64,000 nt of DNA from Gnetum montanum (GCA_015680685.1 MNCI01020127.1:907347-971346); one strand, 5' to 3'; shown: positions 45,604-58,420, counted from the first letter of the stretch. The notes: a model not told the origin generated them from the letters alone. Translations and numbers: made by a program.

Positions 45604-48230
45604 ATGTCTCCTTCTTCCTATGAAAGTGCTTCATCGCCTAGGTTTGACACAATGAATAGTTGAAGGCATAGTCCACATGATGATGATCTGCCAGTGCCCC
45701 AACAGTTTCACTTGATATACGCTCATCCCGATGAGTATGTACCAGATTTTACCTTTATCCTCCAACAAGATGAACAATTACGATGGCATGATTTAGAGAG
45801 TAACATAGTGTTACCACCCAATCGCTCAATCCCAAGCATGCTACTTCGTGCTCTCACATGAATTGGTATGCAGCACTTACAGTCGAAGTACATTGTGCAT
45901 GAACAAGATTCGAGAGATTATCGATCCACGGAAGCACAATGTCAAAGGGACCTACAACAGGAGAGACATTACAAATCTATGAAGGGAAAGTAGTCTCAGA
46001 ATGTCCCGTATGTTATAAGTGAAAACGAGGGTGGTGAACCTACCTCAGGAGGCTTTCCACATAATGATGTTCCTTTCGTTGACTTCAATCAAGGAGTTGT
46101 GTATCAGAATCTTCACTCAACCATTCATAACCTAGGTTATGATACCAATTGACACAAAGGATCTAAAAAAGGGACACGAACACATGACGACGATAAACAT
46201 TCCGATCGTAACCACAGCAAAGGTCGTGACCACCAAAGAGAAAGTGATAGACACCATCATGGTGCTAGTCCTCCTTCCTCTCCACCTTCATCATCTCCTT
46301 CCCCCTCTCCTTCAGGATTTGGATGTAGTCGTAAAGAGAAAGATCATGAGGACAATGGTAAGCAAAACAAAGATCATAGACGAAATAGTCGAGAAAGGGG
46401 ACAAGGGCATTCTAGAGAAACACATCATGAAAGGAGGGAGAGTAGGGAATAGCATAGGCATCATAGATACCATAGAGAATACAATCCCGATAAACCCCTA
46501 CTCACTACCAGAAGTATGCTAGATATAACTGAGGCTATTAGGATCCCAACAAGGCACCAAAAGGATAGTAGGATCAAAAGATTAGACATGAATAATATCC
46601 CATGATTTGAAGGGGAATACAACACTGATCCTCAAAATTATCTACAAGCATTCTATGACACATGTGCCTTGCAAAATATAGAAAAAAAGTGGCAAAAACT
46701 AAAGTTGTTTCCACATACACTAATCAAAGAAGCAGAAAGGTGGTACTGGTCCTTAGAGCCAGAATCCATTCGTTGATGGAGTACCATGTTAGGGTTATTC
46801 AACGATAAGTATCAAAAGTACTCCCGAGTGTCCAACTTGCGAAAGCAAATCCAAGGATGGAAACAAGGAGGACGCGAACCCTTGGATGTTACCATGGGCT
46901 GATATTATGCATTATTACATTGTTGCCCTAGCCATGGTTACTCGCAGAGGGAACAACTATGCCATCTTGTAGATGGGATTAGGTACGAAACACGAAGAAC
47001 CATTGGGACTTATGCCCAAGGAAGACTATCTGAGCTTAGAACCCATCAAGTACAAAGATTATTGCAGCAAGTTGCCAAAGAGGAAGGTGAGTTAAGGAAA
47101 AGAGAAAGTGTGGAAGAATACAACAGAGATCTTTCCCTTTGAAAGAAGGAAGTTAGATTTTGTGAAGATGAAGAAGAGTCACCACTTGAAGAGATGGTGA
47201 ATAGGAAAACTTTGCCCATTCAAACGTTTACATCAGATGTATCAGCAAAGGTAGACCAAATGTGAGACTCCCTAGATAATAAATTTCAAACCATTCTCAA
47301 AATAGTGGAGGAGTCTAGAGAGCAAGGTAGTGACCGAGAGAGGAGGCAAAAGAAAGAAGCTGAATATGCATGTAACAAAGGTAAGGGTAAAGTTGCCATC
47401 ATTGAAGAGGTTGCAGATTTGGACACAGACAATGATGGCAAATGTGAGATATGCCAATATGACCTTCCTAAGTGATGTTGCCTAGTAATCTCACATCTGC
47501 AGGAGTGTGGGGTGTATGCACTAAACCCACAATTAAACAAATGGCAAACACCCCGAAGGTTACCTTATCCTCAAGGTAACCCAAGGCAATTCCACCAACC
47601 CTTGACATATTATCTGAGTGAAACTCCACCACAACCAAATGAATAGTATCAATAGTGAAAACACCCACAATAGTGGGGAATGCCACCACCATGTCAACAG
47701 TACCCTTACCGTCAACCTGACCTATACGGCTACTACGTGCAGCAACCAATCTCTCCACGTGACTCTACTAGTCACGTCACTCCTCAGCCTTACTACCAAG
47801 CCCAAGAGTACTATAGAACTCCTTCTCCTAGGGGTGATGTTCCACAAACAAACTATCCTTCTCATCCAGCTACATCTCTTCCACCCTTAGCTCCGTTACC
47901 ACCTACTCCAACTATGCAGGGTGAGCTCCCTGCCCAGCTGCAACAACGTAATGCTACAAGGGTTGTTAATTCTCAATCTACTATTTGTTCAAACAACCAC
48001 ACAAAGAAGAGACCTTTCTTTAGAACCAACAGTCCAACTAAGTCCTTACAACCACAAGCAGCTAATCCTACAAATGCCTCACCATCATTTGAATCTTTGG
48101 AACTCCCTTCAAACCAAAAACTATTCTCAACACATATGGTCATGTTGACTCATGCCGTCACCGATTGGATTAAAGCTGGCCACCTTCCTAGGAAATTTTC
48201 TAATCTTGGAAGTTCTCTTATATATCTATA
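45604..48230 (+). pseudogene. gag pseudogene of element G
   Basis: The ATG at 45604 starts a frame interrupted by a stop at about 45661 and others. An Arg/Asp/His/Ser-rich segment (about 46140-46480) is followed by the gag core (about 46490-47130) with NTDPQNYLQAFYDTCA and RWYWSLEPESIR. CEICQYD occurs at about 47444-47464 and a long Pro/Tyr/Gln-rich tail at about 47540-48010. It aligns with the gags of A, B, C and E throughout, which ties those pol-less elements to this lineage. Confidence 0.82.
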
Positions 48231-48234
48231 AATC

Positions 48235-48560
48235 ACTGGGAATGAACCCTACAAAGCTCTTTTGGATTTAGGTTCTAGTGTTAACTTAATATCTCAAGAA
48301 ATGTATAAAGCCTGGAACCTGCCTCCACTAAAAAAAAGTAACATACATTTAGAGCTGGCCAACCAGTTCATCACTATCCCATTAGGACTAGTGGAGGACA
48401 TCATCACCACTATTTATGGGTGGTCATATCTAGCCGACTTCCTAGTGATTCAAGTTAACAATGGAAAGGGGGACTTACCAATCATAATGGGAAGAGCATG
48501 GTTAAGCACAATTCATGCACGCCTAGGAATACATGATCTTTCCCTAGAAATATCAAAGGA
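48235..48560 (+). pseudogene. aspartic protease domain of element G
   Basis: The frame reads ALLDLGSSVNLISQEMYKAW and later DLPIIMGRAWLSTIHARLG, the two landmarks of retropepsins of the Athila/Tat group (DLG in place of the usual D-S/T-G). The segment is open from 48262 to 48735 without a stop, one of the best preserved parts. It would cut the gag-pol polyprotein. Confidence 0.85.
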
Positions 48561-49170
48561 AAACACATTTGGAAAGATCAAGAAGAAGAAAGTTCCATGC
48601 ATCGCATACAGTGACACAGGGTGTAATAGCGTGCAGAAGTCCTGGTTTGTACAACATTTAACATTGCCTGCATGCAACCAGTGTGCACAAGTAACCAACA
48701 TACAAAGATGTCTGTATGCAGTAGCCACAAGATAGGAAGGCACCCAATGGCTAATAGATGACCAAGAGAGTAATTCAACTATATGCATGGAACCAACTAA
48801 GGGTTTGACTTGCGCTTACATTAATAGCATAGATACATTAGAGCAAGTCCATCACCAACGTCCACATCTCAAAAGTATCAACTGGGGAAAGTTGGAAATC
48901 CCTGACAACTTTAAGCAAGAGCCCCTTGAGTTAAAACCATTGCCCACCGGTATGGAGTATACATTTCTCAAAAATGAAAAACCAATAATTATTAATGCTA
49001 AGCTCGCTCCTCAACAAAAAGAGAAACTACTAGAAATGGTAAACAAATGTTTGAAAGCCTTTGCTTGGTCATATCCTGAATTAATTGGAATAGACCCTAG
49101 GATATGCCAGCATAGAATTTAAACTAACCCCTCCATGAAGCCTCAATGACAACCGCAGAGGTGACTGAAC

Positions 49171-50025
49171 CCAAAGCTGAAGCAAGTGGTTAAAGAAGAA
49201 ATTGAACAACTTCTAAAAGCCAGGTTCATTTACCCCATTGCTGATAGTGAATGGGTTAGTCCCTTAGTCATTGTGCCCAAAAAGGGAGGTAAATGGAGGG
49301 TGTGTATAAACTTTAGGCTACTGAACATGGCAACATTCAAAGACCACTTTCCATTGTCATTCATCAACCAAGTCTTAGACACTATTGTAGGGCATCACTA
49401 CTATAGTTTTCTGGATGGATATAGTGGATACAACCAAACCCAAATAGCAGTAGGAGACCAAGCCAAGACTACATTTACAAGTCCTTGGGGGACATTCACA
49501 TACAGAAAGATGCCATTTGGCTTGTGCAATGCCCCTACAACATTTAAATGTTTGGTTTTAAGTATCTTTCAACAACAAATAAGGAATGGTGTAGAGGTCT
49601 TCATGGACGATTTCTCCACCTACGGAGCAGACTTCGATCAAGCATTGGACCAATTAGAGCAAGTACTAAAATGATATGTTGAAACTAATTTAAGGCTCAA
49701 CTGGCAAAATAGCCATTTAATGGTCCAAGAAGGTGTAGTATTAAGGCATAAGATTTTACAAACAGGGATAAAGGTAGACCATGGAAATATTAAAGTCATC
49801 CAATGAATCATGCGCCAACTTGAAACTATAAAAGACATCCGATCATTCCTTGGACACACTGGTTATTATAGAAGATTCATTGAGAACTTTTCAAAGGTTG
49901 CAAAACCATTGGTTGAACTAATGACAAAGGATATACCCTTTGAATGGACCAGGGAACGTGAACTAGCTTTCCAAACCTTGAAGCAGAAGCTTGTAGAAAC
50001 ACCTATTCTACAAGCTCCTAACTAG
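49171..50025 (+). pseudogene. reverse transcriptase domain of element G
   Basis: Open from 49186 to 49674. Landmarks are WVSPLVIVPKKGGKWRVCIN, FLDGYSGYNQTQI, FTYRKMPFGLCNAPTTF and the catalytic box VEVFMDDFS (about 49590-49616). After a TGA at 49672 the same frame continues through the thumb/connection region, including SFLGHTGYYRRFIENFSKVA at about 49840-49900. Two catalytic Asp residues of the MDD box are present. Isolated stops, not loss of motifs, kill the frame. Confidence 0.9.
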
Positions 50026-50029
50026 TCCA

Positions 50030-50420
50030 GACCATTCCACATAATGACTGACACGTCCAACTATGCTCTAGGAGCCGTATTTACATAGTTAGATGACTAG
50101 AAATGACCCTATTACATTCACTGTGCAAGTCGAAGTATTGCTGGTGCACAACTCAACTATACCACAATGGAAAAGGAATTAATGGTTGTGGTGTTTGCAC
50201 TAGATAAGTTTAGGCACTATGTATTGGGCTATAAGGTATCTGTACACATAAATCATAGTGCAATTCAGTTCCTACTAAGTAAATCAACGATGAGCCCTCA
50301 CAGCATATGATGGCTCGTAATCTTACAAGAGTTCAATCTTACAATGATAGATTATGAAGGCACTGAGAACGTTGTTGCTGATCATTTATCTCGGTTAAGA
50401 TGGGACAACAAAGAGGATGA
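50030..50420 (+). pseudogene. RNase H domain of element G
   Basis: Same frame as the reverse transcriptase. MTDTSNYALGAVFT (first catalytic Asp region, 50044-50085), TTMEKELMVVVFALDKFRHY (about 50160-50220) and the C-terminal ENVVADHLSRL (about 50370-50400) are in order. It is broken by three stops between 50085 and 50110 and one at about 50310. Confidence 0.85.
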
Positions 50421-50559
50421 ATATACACTTTCTGATCACTTTCCTAATGAATTCGTCTTTGCAGGTGTAGTAAATAATCAATTAACCACAGAGAAAAATT
50501 GGTATAGTAGCATTCTTACCTATCTCCTTACACAAGAAACACCACAAGAGTTAGACATT

Positions 50560-51850
50560 AAAAAGAAATAGTATTTTCTATACCGAGCCAAGTATTTCAT
50601 GGAAATAAATAGGCATCTTTATAAGGTATGCTCTAATGGCTTGGTTCGATGGTGTGTTCCCGATGTAGATCAATTACGAGTTCTCCAAGATGCTCATGAG
50701 GGTCCTTGTAGGGGTCATTATGTTGGGAGACAAACAACCATTAAAATCTTGCTTGCGGGATATTATTAGCCTACATTGTTCTAGGACACTCATCATTTCA
50801 TCCAATCTTGTGAACACTACCAATGTGATGGGGGAATGATTGCTAAAATGGAGGATCCACAACAATGGATTCAACCTTTAGAACACTTCGACATATGGGG
50901 AATTGCTGTTTTTGGGGCCTATTACACCAATGTCCAATGGAAAAGCCTACATTGTTGTTGTTGACTATTTCACAAAGTGGGCAGAAGCAGCTGCTATTAT
51001 GGATTGTACATCATCTACCGCTACATGATTTTTTCAGAAACAAATCATTAACAGGTTTAGTGTGCCTCGTGCACTTATTTCTGACAATGGTACACACTTT
51101 ACAGGTGTGACTTTTTGAAAATTGATGCAACACTTAGGAGTGGAACACAACTTGACTACACCATATCACCCTCAAGCGAATGGTCAAGCCGAAGTCACCA
51201 ATATTGAGATTACGAAAATATTAACACAAACCATTAGCAAATATAGGGGAGATTGGAGCACCAAACTGAACTATGCTCTTTAGGTATACCACTCCACATG
51301 GAAACTTCGTATAGGCTACTCTCCTTATGAGTTAGTGTACGGTAAACTTCCAACGCTTCCTATTCAAGTTGAGCTTCGTACACTATCTATGGCGTGTGAT
51401 CTCAACCTTGACCTTAATCTAGCATAGAAAGAATGGTTGATGAACTTTAACTTGCTAGATGAAAATCTATTAGCCTCCCTGTCATCTAACGAAACGTGCA
51501 AGGCCTTTAACAAACAATGTCATAACCTAAGGACTAGGAAAGTTAAATATCAAATAGGTGATAAGGTTTTATACTGGAATCCCACACATATGCCATAACG
51601 AACTAAATTTCAAACACTATGGAAATGACCTTATATTATTCATGAAACTTTTCCTTCAGGGGCCATGATGATTCACAAACCTGAGAGCCCAGATAAGAAA
51701 TTGTTGATCAACATCCAACAAACCAAACCCTTTCATGAGCTTAAAACAACCAGTACTAATACTACCTCTGTTGGTGGACAACCTTGCTCCTTATTTCGGA
51801 TCTCCTCCTTCCAACTCAATCATGGGGGAGACGGCCACCAATGCTAACTA
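50560..51850 (+). pseudogene. integrase domain of element G
   Basis: A zinc-binding HHCC-type region (H-x-H...CEHYQCD, about 50690-50830) and the core with VVDYFTKWAEAA (about 50950-50990), SDNGTHFTG (about 51080-51110) and YHPQANGQAEVTN (about 51165-51205) are visible. These include the D,D(35)E catalytic carboxylates. The frame changes between 50875 and 50915, and several stops follow. The C-terminal part runs to about 51847. Integrase would join the cDNA to host DNA. Confidence 0.87.
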
Positions 51851-53717
51851 TTCTCAGCCCTCTGTTCCTTTTGAATTTTTTTGTTTACACATTTTTGTTT
51901 CACACATTTTTAATCTTTACTCATTTTTTGTTTTACACTATCGTTCACATTTTTACTATTTCTTTGTTTGATTTACTTTCATTCGTCATATAATAAGTGC
52001 TCATGATGGTGGGTTGGACTATAATGATGTTAATTGCTAATGTTTGGTTTTTACCTTTAACTTTTAATGTTGATACTATGATATGGTTCTTTTGATAAAA
52101 CAGGCAATGAGTCCATGTCGTCCATTCATCCATTCAACTTTGTGGTCTCCCTTGGCTTTGGAATTGTACTGTCCTTTTTTCTAAATGAACTTATTAATGA
52201 ATTACTGGCTAGGTATTCTTCAAACCAAGGAAGGACTCAATGGTTGAAAAGGGTGTAACTTCAAGGGGATTTTACATACTTATGTTGGCTATTCTCTTGG
52301 GTACTTGGATGCTTTTCATGGGTTTTTTGCCATTCCATAGTTGATCAAACATTAGGAAGTCGAATGAATTAAATAATTCTTTGCATGGTGTGGTTCTCAT
52401 GTCAAAAAAAAACTGGTGAGAATTCAAAGCACACCCCTTAGACATAATAATGAAATATGGGCTACAAACATTGGTTATGGCATTAGAAAGACATGTTACC
52501 CATTCCTAAAAGTTCCCTCTAACTAAGGTCCTTTCTCACTTCCTACTTCTCTATCTTTCTCTCCTTGGAATGGTGGTGACTCTATGAATGCATTCTTATT
52601 GCTTCAAGAGGATGGGTTGGTCAAATGTGTTGATGCGAGGTCACTGAATGTGGTTTGTTTGAATCCAGATTTGGAATGAATTCTATTCAGTCACCGTAAC
52701 GATATAATACACAAGGGACTTTACACAACCTTGCTCTTGGAATTCCATTCCATTTTCTCCTCTCCTTCCACACCTCATTGCCGATTTTATGATCAATCTA
52801 TATCTTGGGTAAGGCATTGTTCATCTTTGGTAACTTCTTGTGGGTAAGTTCTTAACCATTGTTCTATACATCATTCCTAGAGCCTACAGAATCTTTGGTT
52901 TGCGGGTCTGTCAAGGCATAAAAGGCATGAGCCTACTTTAGGGAGGACCTGCTAACATTCCTTTATGGTACAATTGTTAAGTTCTTTCCCTTAAACATTC
53001 TTTCCAATCAACCATTTCTCATTTCATCCCCATCCATGACATCCGTTTTATTGGCTTCACCATTGTTATTTCTCTTATCTTTCTTGTTTCTTTAGTTTCT
53101 CCACCCTATTGCTACTAAAGGTCTGCTCTTAGTCGTGGGGGCCCTATCACAAATTTTTCCATTCTATTACCTATCTCACCCCTACACCTTGTGTAGTTAT
53201 TAGTTAAAAACCTCTAACTCAGTATCTGCCATACCCACAACCCAGCCAACGTACTCCATATCGGGGCAAGGTATTAACTACATTGTATCTTATCTATCCT
53301 TGCTAATTCATGACGGTGTTGTGTGTGCAAATGATGAACATATGAACAATGGACTGGGATAAGAGGGAGCACTCGGATGGACTAGAGTGGGAGCAGTTAT
53401 GCAAAGAACATGCTTCATCATGTGGCTCTGGGTAAAGAACGGAGCACATTTCTAACATCAGCAGCAACGCACCTCATTCTCTTTTCTCTCTCTCTTTCTC
53501 TTTAAGCTATCGGGTGAGGGTCTAGATGTCATCTATGTACAGTGTTCACCATAATGGTTATGAACACCAATGCTATAATATGTTTGTCAATCCGTTCACT
53601 GGGCACTTTGAGTCTATCACCCATGTTGCCGTCAGTTGTCATTTAGTCAATAATCCCATACCTTTCCAATATTTTGTAAGGAACTCAAGGACAAGTTTTC
53701 ATTCAGTTGTGGGGGTA
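51850..53717 (+). other. 3' noncoding tail of element G
   Basis: No env-like frame is seen. It shares with A, B, C and E the block at about 52421-52530 (GAATTCAAAGCACACC, AAAGACATGTTACCCAT) and the block at 52927-52955 (GAGCCTACTTTAGGGAGGAC), and ends AAGGACAAGTTTTC...GTTGTGGGGGTA directly before the 3' LTR. Confidence 0.7.
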
Positions 53718-54750
53718 TGATGAATCATGATATCGCATCCGCGATATCAGGTCCACGATATCGGAGCCTGCCAAGCGATATCAAACGTTTGATGTGTGAG
53801 CCTGTCTCGTCACCTATAAATAAGAGGCAGGCGCACTTGGTTTGGCAATAGGTTAATTTTAGTCTCTTAGTCCCTTACCCAAACTCTTGCACTTTTCCCT
53901 TCTCAGAGTTAGAATTATTTTTGAGTGCCCACAGTAGGAGTCATAAAGCGAATAGATCTTTATTTGAGCATTGTGTACCTGAGCATACCTTGTGGTTGAA
54001 AATAAAGATGAACTTTGTGATAACCCTTGCAGCATTCAGAATAGATTATCTCTTACCTTTCATGTTATTTACAGTTATTTAATGTTTTCTATAGTTAATT
54101 AATGTTTTCTCTCTCACCTTGTTAATTCTCCCAAGTAAGCACACTTAGTATGACCACTTCGAGCATGCGTGGAATACTTGGTAACCCAGTAATGATTATA
54201 GCATCCACTTAGCTTTATTATTATTAATTACTTAAATGCTTGTTGTTTTTCTTAGTTAATGTTTATCATTTATTGCTCTTTATTATTTTTGTTGTTAAGC
54301 AAAATGAGTACGATTAATTGTGAGTGCTTAAGTGTAATTACTTGGTAACCTAGTAGTGTTATCATTTGGTACACCCAGTAATGATACGCTTGGTTATCCC
54401 AACGGTAATTGCACAAAGTCCAATGTGCGTATGGAAGGTTAGGAACGGATACCCATCGCATGTAGGCTAGTTTAGATTTTACTTGTCATTGTTAATTAGA
54501 TTAAATAACTAATTTCTATATTATCGTTAAGAGTAGCATAAGGCTGAAACAACATCAATTATCATATGCCTCACTTTGGACTAAACCATATGTGACAAAG
54601 CTACCACTAGTCCAAATGGGAAGACAACAAACTACAATCAAGACATAACAATCTAAATGCCACAACTAGTCCCATCCACAAAATTTGATTAGATCGTGCG
54701 TGAACACTAGTATTTGTATGGTTGAGCATAGGGGTACCTACCACTCATCA
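53718..54750 (+). repeat. 3' LTR of element G, chimeric
   Basis: 53718-54198 matches the 5' LTR of G (U3 with GATATC words, TATA box at about 53813, AACTTTGTGATAACCCTTGCA). From about 54199 the sequence switches to a C-family LTR in the same orientation (GCATCCACTTAG...), and stays so to TCATCA at 54745-54750. The hairpin here is therefore the C-type: CACTTTGGACTA with TAGTCCAAATG. Confidence 0.85.
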
Positions 54751-56097
54751 AGTATCATCTTAATAGAAAATTTTTATTTCAAATTGGGGCTAGATGTTTG
54801 CTTAGTGGGGAATGTATTCATATTTTGATTGATGGGTGATGAGTAGTGAGGTACCCCTACACTCAACCATACGAATACTAGTGTTTCATGCACAATTCGG
54901 TCAAACTCCGCAGACGAACTAGTTGTGGTATCTAGACAGTTACTCGTAGATTGCAGTTCGCTGTCTTCCCACCTGGACTAGTATTAGCTTTGTCACGTAT
55001 GGTTTAGTCCAAAGTGAGGTATATGAAGTGTTCCTACACTAATGCTACTCCTGGGGATGATGGGAAATAATTTCAACTAAACTAGGAGAGAGAGTGTGTG
55101 AGAGAATCTAAACTAGCCTAAGTGCAATGAGCATTCATTCGTTAATCATTCGTACACATCTTGGATTTCATGCACGACTACCACTGGGATTACCAAGCAC
55201 ATGGCCTAGGTACGCTACTAGGTTACCAAGTAGTCACACTTAAATGCTCGTGATTAAGTCATACTCATTCCGCGTTACTAGGAGATAAGGGTAGAGAGAT
55301 ATTAACTAAGAAAGCAATAAATAACAATAACAATTAAATAATTAAGCTAAGTGGATGCTGCAATGATGAGGTAATCTCGATCTTTATTGCCAGTCATGTG
55401 CATGTCCAAGTATGTCACACTCGAATAAGGATGACGTACAATTACAATCATCACACTGCGGACATGCACTGGGAGAGAAGGGTTGAGAGGAAAAACTGAC
55501 AAAATGTCCCTACCTTAGTACTAAAAACTACTAAACTTAAACTTCCCAAATTTTCCTGCCTCTTATTTATAGATGAGGAGACAGGCTGCGATATTGCATC
55601 TAGGCTGTGATATCGCGTCGGTTGTGATATCATGTACGTGATATCGCATCACCTGTGATATCACGTATGTGATATCACAGCCAACAATTCATGACTCATC
55701 AATGGGGGAGCCCAGAAAACATTATTTCTTCTAGGCTAATTGCTAGATTGGATTTGGTAACTAATCCTCATCCTAGACCCTATAAAGTACATTGGTTTTC
55801 TAGAGATTTTTCCTAAGAGGTGAGGGAACAATGTACTTTAAGATTTAAAATTCAAGGTTTTTTCATTATGTTGTAAAGTGTGATGTACTTTCAATAGATT
55901 ATGCGGATGTAATTCTTGATAAACCTTGGAATTTTAACAATAGTACTTAGTTTGATGGAGCAAGAAATGTGTGGAATGTAGCTAAATCAAATGAAATCTA
56001 TGAGCTGATTCCTATGATAACTGAATAAGTGAGGTAGCAAAGCTTGCTTAATGCTTCTTTAATCCTTCTAGAAAAGAGGAAATATATTAAGAAACAT
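54751..56097 (+). pseudogene. protease region of element F (split by solo LTR H)
   Basis: With 54837-55701 and one ATGGG copy removed, the frame reads into GECIHILIDGGAQK (retropepsin landmark, DGG in place of D-S/T-G) and then RLDLVTNPHPRPYKVHW. A conserved DYADVILDKPWNF (about 55900-55935) follows, and then YELIPMIT. This is the protease of a chromovirus-type gypsy element. It contains several stops. Confidence 0.75.
54837..55701 (-). mobile_element. solo LTR H (E/C-like family), - strand, inside F
   Basis: 865 bp, TGATGAG...TCATCA, flanked by a perfect target-site duplication ATGGG (54832-54836 and 55702-55706). U3 (minus strand, about 55690-55585) is a dense array of GTGATATCacG-type palindromes next to the TATA box (plus-strand TATTTATAGATG near 55564). 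Confidence 0.92.
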
Positions 56098-56959
56098 TTA
56101 TAAAGCCATATAATATTCACACTACGATATCATATCTATGGTACCGTAGTTATGATATCATAGCTCTACATACATCATCGTAGATGCAATGTAGTGGGCC
56201 ATGGTCATGCCTATAAATACCAACCCACCATCATGTTGAAACAACAACTTTTGACCAACACTTAAAGAAGTTTTTAAAATTTGTTTGTGTGACTTAAATT
56301 TAGAGTTAGAGTGAATGCTCGCAGTGTGATGAACTACAATTGTATGGAGTCTTTATTCAAGTGGATTGTTCCTAAACACAATGTAGGAATAGAAACAAAT
56401 ATTGAGATTTTTTTTCATCAGTGCAACAGTTCACTTAGCATTATTTTACTTTCCCATGTTGTTTACATTTCCTAAGTTAGTTACTTTCACCAAGTCCTCT
56501 ACTTTTCCAATGTCTATTAGTAAGGTGGAATATTTTCGAGTGTAAAGTGTAATTGTTTGGTAACCAATTAGTGGCTTTTCTTAATTCATTTAATAGTAAA
56601 ATTACTTCGTAATCCTAGTAACAGTTACACTAGCTTAAGATGTATACAGAAAACCAAGATCAGATACTTATCATTATAGACTAGAATAGATTTACATTTC
56701 TATCACACTTAGAAATTATAATCATTTTTACTATGTTGGCACTTAGCATAATTTGATTAAAATAACATCAATACATCATATACCTCACTAAGAGTTAAAC
56801 TATACGATTTGCACCTTGCTAACTCTAAGTAGGAAGACAACGATCACGAACTTAATGTCAACTACTAGTATACTTACATTATCCATCTATGAATTATGAT
56901 TTGGTCACGTGTAAAAACTTGTGACTTGTATGACTGTTGGAATACCCAAACGCTTATTA
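56098..56959 (+). mobile_element. solo LTR I (D/I family), + strand, inside F
   Basis: 862 bp; its termini have decayed to TTATAAAG...TTATTA. It is flanked by AACAT (56093-56097) and AAAAT (56960-56964). TATA box CCTATAAATACC at about 56210. Hairpin arms AGAGTTA (56791-56797) and TAACTCT (56820-56826). Confidence 0.8.
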
Positions 56960-57059
56960 AAAATGATGAAACCATTTCTGGTTTTGTTGTTGTAACAATA
57001 ATCATTACTAACCATGATGATGTGCGAGTTGAACTTCCTATAGGTGTGTTAAACTTAAA

Positions 57060-57830
57060 GGAAAAATTTTCCAAGGCGTTCAAAGGTTAATTGGATGGAT
57101 TTCCATCAATGAGGAATGTACAACATTAGATATATTTTATTCCTATTGCTACCATCCCAAACAAGAAGGCTTACCAAATGACACCAAATCGGCAGGCTAA
57201 ATTGCAAAGGTAAGTAAAGGAGTTACATGCAAATGACTACAGGAAGGAATCCATTTTACCTTATGAAATTCCAATGGTGCTAGTGCAAAAGAAGGACAAT
57301 AATGAATGGATGATGTGCATTGATTTTAAAATAGTGAATATAATAATAGTGAGGTACAAGTTTACTATTCCAAGGATGAATGATATCCTTGATGTCCTTA
57401 CCAATGAAGATATTTAGCAAAATTGATTTATAGAGTGCTTACTATCAAATCATAATCAAGCCTAGTGATAAATGAAAGATAGCTTTCAAGACACTAGATG
57501 AACTATTTAAGTAGTTGGTAATGTCATTTGGACTCAGTGATGCACCTGCTACATTAATGAGATTGATGCATGATGTATTGAAGGACTTGATTGGTAAGTG
57601 TTGTATTATATTTCTAGATAATATTTTAGTATATAGCTCTAATGAGGAAGAGCATTTGGATCACTTGAGGATGGTGTGTCTTAAGTTGAAGGAGGCACAG
57701 TTAGTAATCAATGTGAAGAAAAGTCATTTCTTTAGGAGGGAAATCACATATTTGGGACATGTGGTTTCTAAAATTAGATTCAAATGGAAGCTACCAAGAT
57801 GAAGGCTATTAGGGATTGGCCAACTCCTAA
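57060..57830 (+). pseudogene. reverse transcriptase domain of element F
   Basis: In order: the YRMTPKQ-like entry (about 57170), PMVLVQKKDNNEWMMCIDF (about 57270-57325), FSKIDL-SAYYQI (about 57412-57450), VMSFGLSDAPATLMRLMHDV (open from 57515) and the catalytic IIFLDNILVYSS (about 57605-57645, DN in place of DD). The catalytic box is thus altered at its second Asp. Several frameshifts occur upstream. Confidence 0.85.
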
Positions 57831-57949
57831 AAATGTTGGGGAGGTAAGATCATTCCTTGGTTTAGCAAGTTTTTATATACGATTCATCAAAAATTTTAGT
57901 GGTATTTCGTGGACTATCTTTGCTTTGTTGAAGAAAAATAAAGATTTCA

Positions 57950-58420
57950 AGTAGGATAATGAAACCCAAGGGAGCTTTGATATATTGAAAGCAAAGATTA
58001 CTAGTGAACTAGTGCTTGCAATTCCAAATTTTTAGAAGCTTTTTCAAGTAGAGATGGATGCAAGTGGACTTTCCATTGGTGGGATACTTTCATAAGAAGG
58101 TAGGCTTGTTGCTTTCTTTTCTAAAAAGTTGAATGAGTCAAGACAAAAATATAGCCTATATGAGAAGGAGTTTTACACTATTATTCAAGAAATCAAGCAT
58201 TGGAAGCATTACTTATTGTCCAAGGAGTTTACTTTGATGATAGACCATAAAACACTTCAATTTCTAAACTTACAAAAAAAGTTGAATTAGCACATGAACT
58301 AGGTTGCATAGTTGCAAGAATTCAATTTTGTGTTGAAGCACAAAAGTGAGAAGACCAATGTGGTGGTTGATGCATTATCCAGGGTGCATGTAATTAATTT
58401 CAATGTACCTCATGTGAAAG
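57950..58420 (+). pseudogene. RNase H domain of element F
   Basis: VEMDASGLSIGGILS (about 58050-58095), SRQKYSLYEKEFYTIIQEIKHWKHYL (about 58138-58215) and NVVVDALSRV (about 58360-58390) define a gypsy RNase H. Isolated stops are present, for example in the region of 58290. Confidence 0.82.

Larger units (their letters stand above)
44556..54750 (+). mobile_element. LTR element G, gag+pol Athila-like gypsy, + strand, nested in F
   Basis: The 5' LTR (44556-45466) is followed by a near-perfect tRNA-Asp primer site, gag, a pol with protease, reverse transcriptase, RNase H and integrase in gypsy order, a 1.9-kb noncoding tail and the purine tract GTGGGGGTA before the 3' LTR. The DLGSSVNLI protease box and the long 3' noncoding tail fit the Athila/Tat side of plant gypsy. 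It carries the only pol of the TGATGA...TCATCA superfamily in this window. Flanking 5-mers GATAT (44551-44555) and AGTAT (54751-54755) match poorly, which fits the chimeric 3' LTR. Confidence 0.88.

Noticed and set aside
51850-53717. Possible envelope-like gene in the tail of element G, as some Athila elements have
   Set aside because: No long frame, signal peptide or membrane segment; the stretch is noncoding and shared with gag-only elements.
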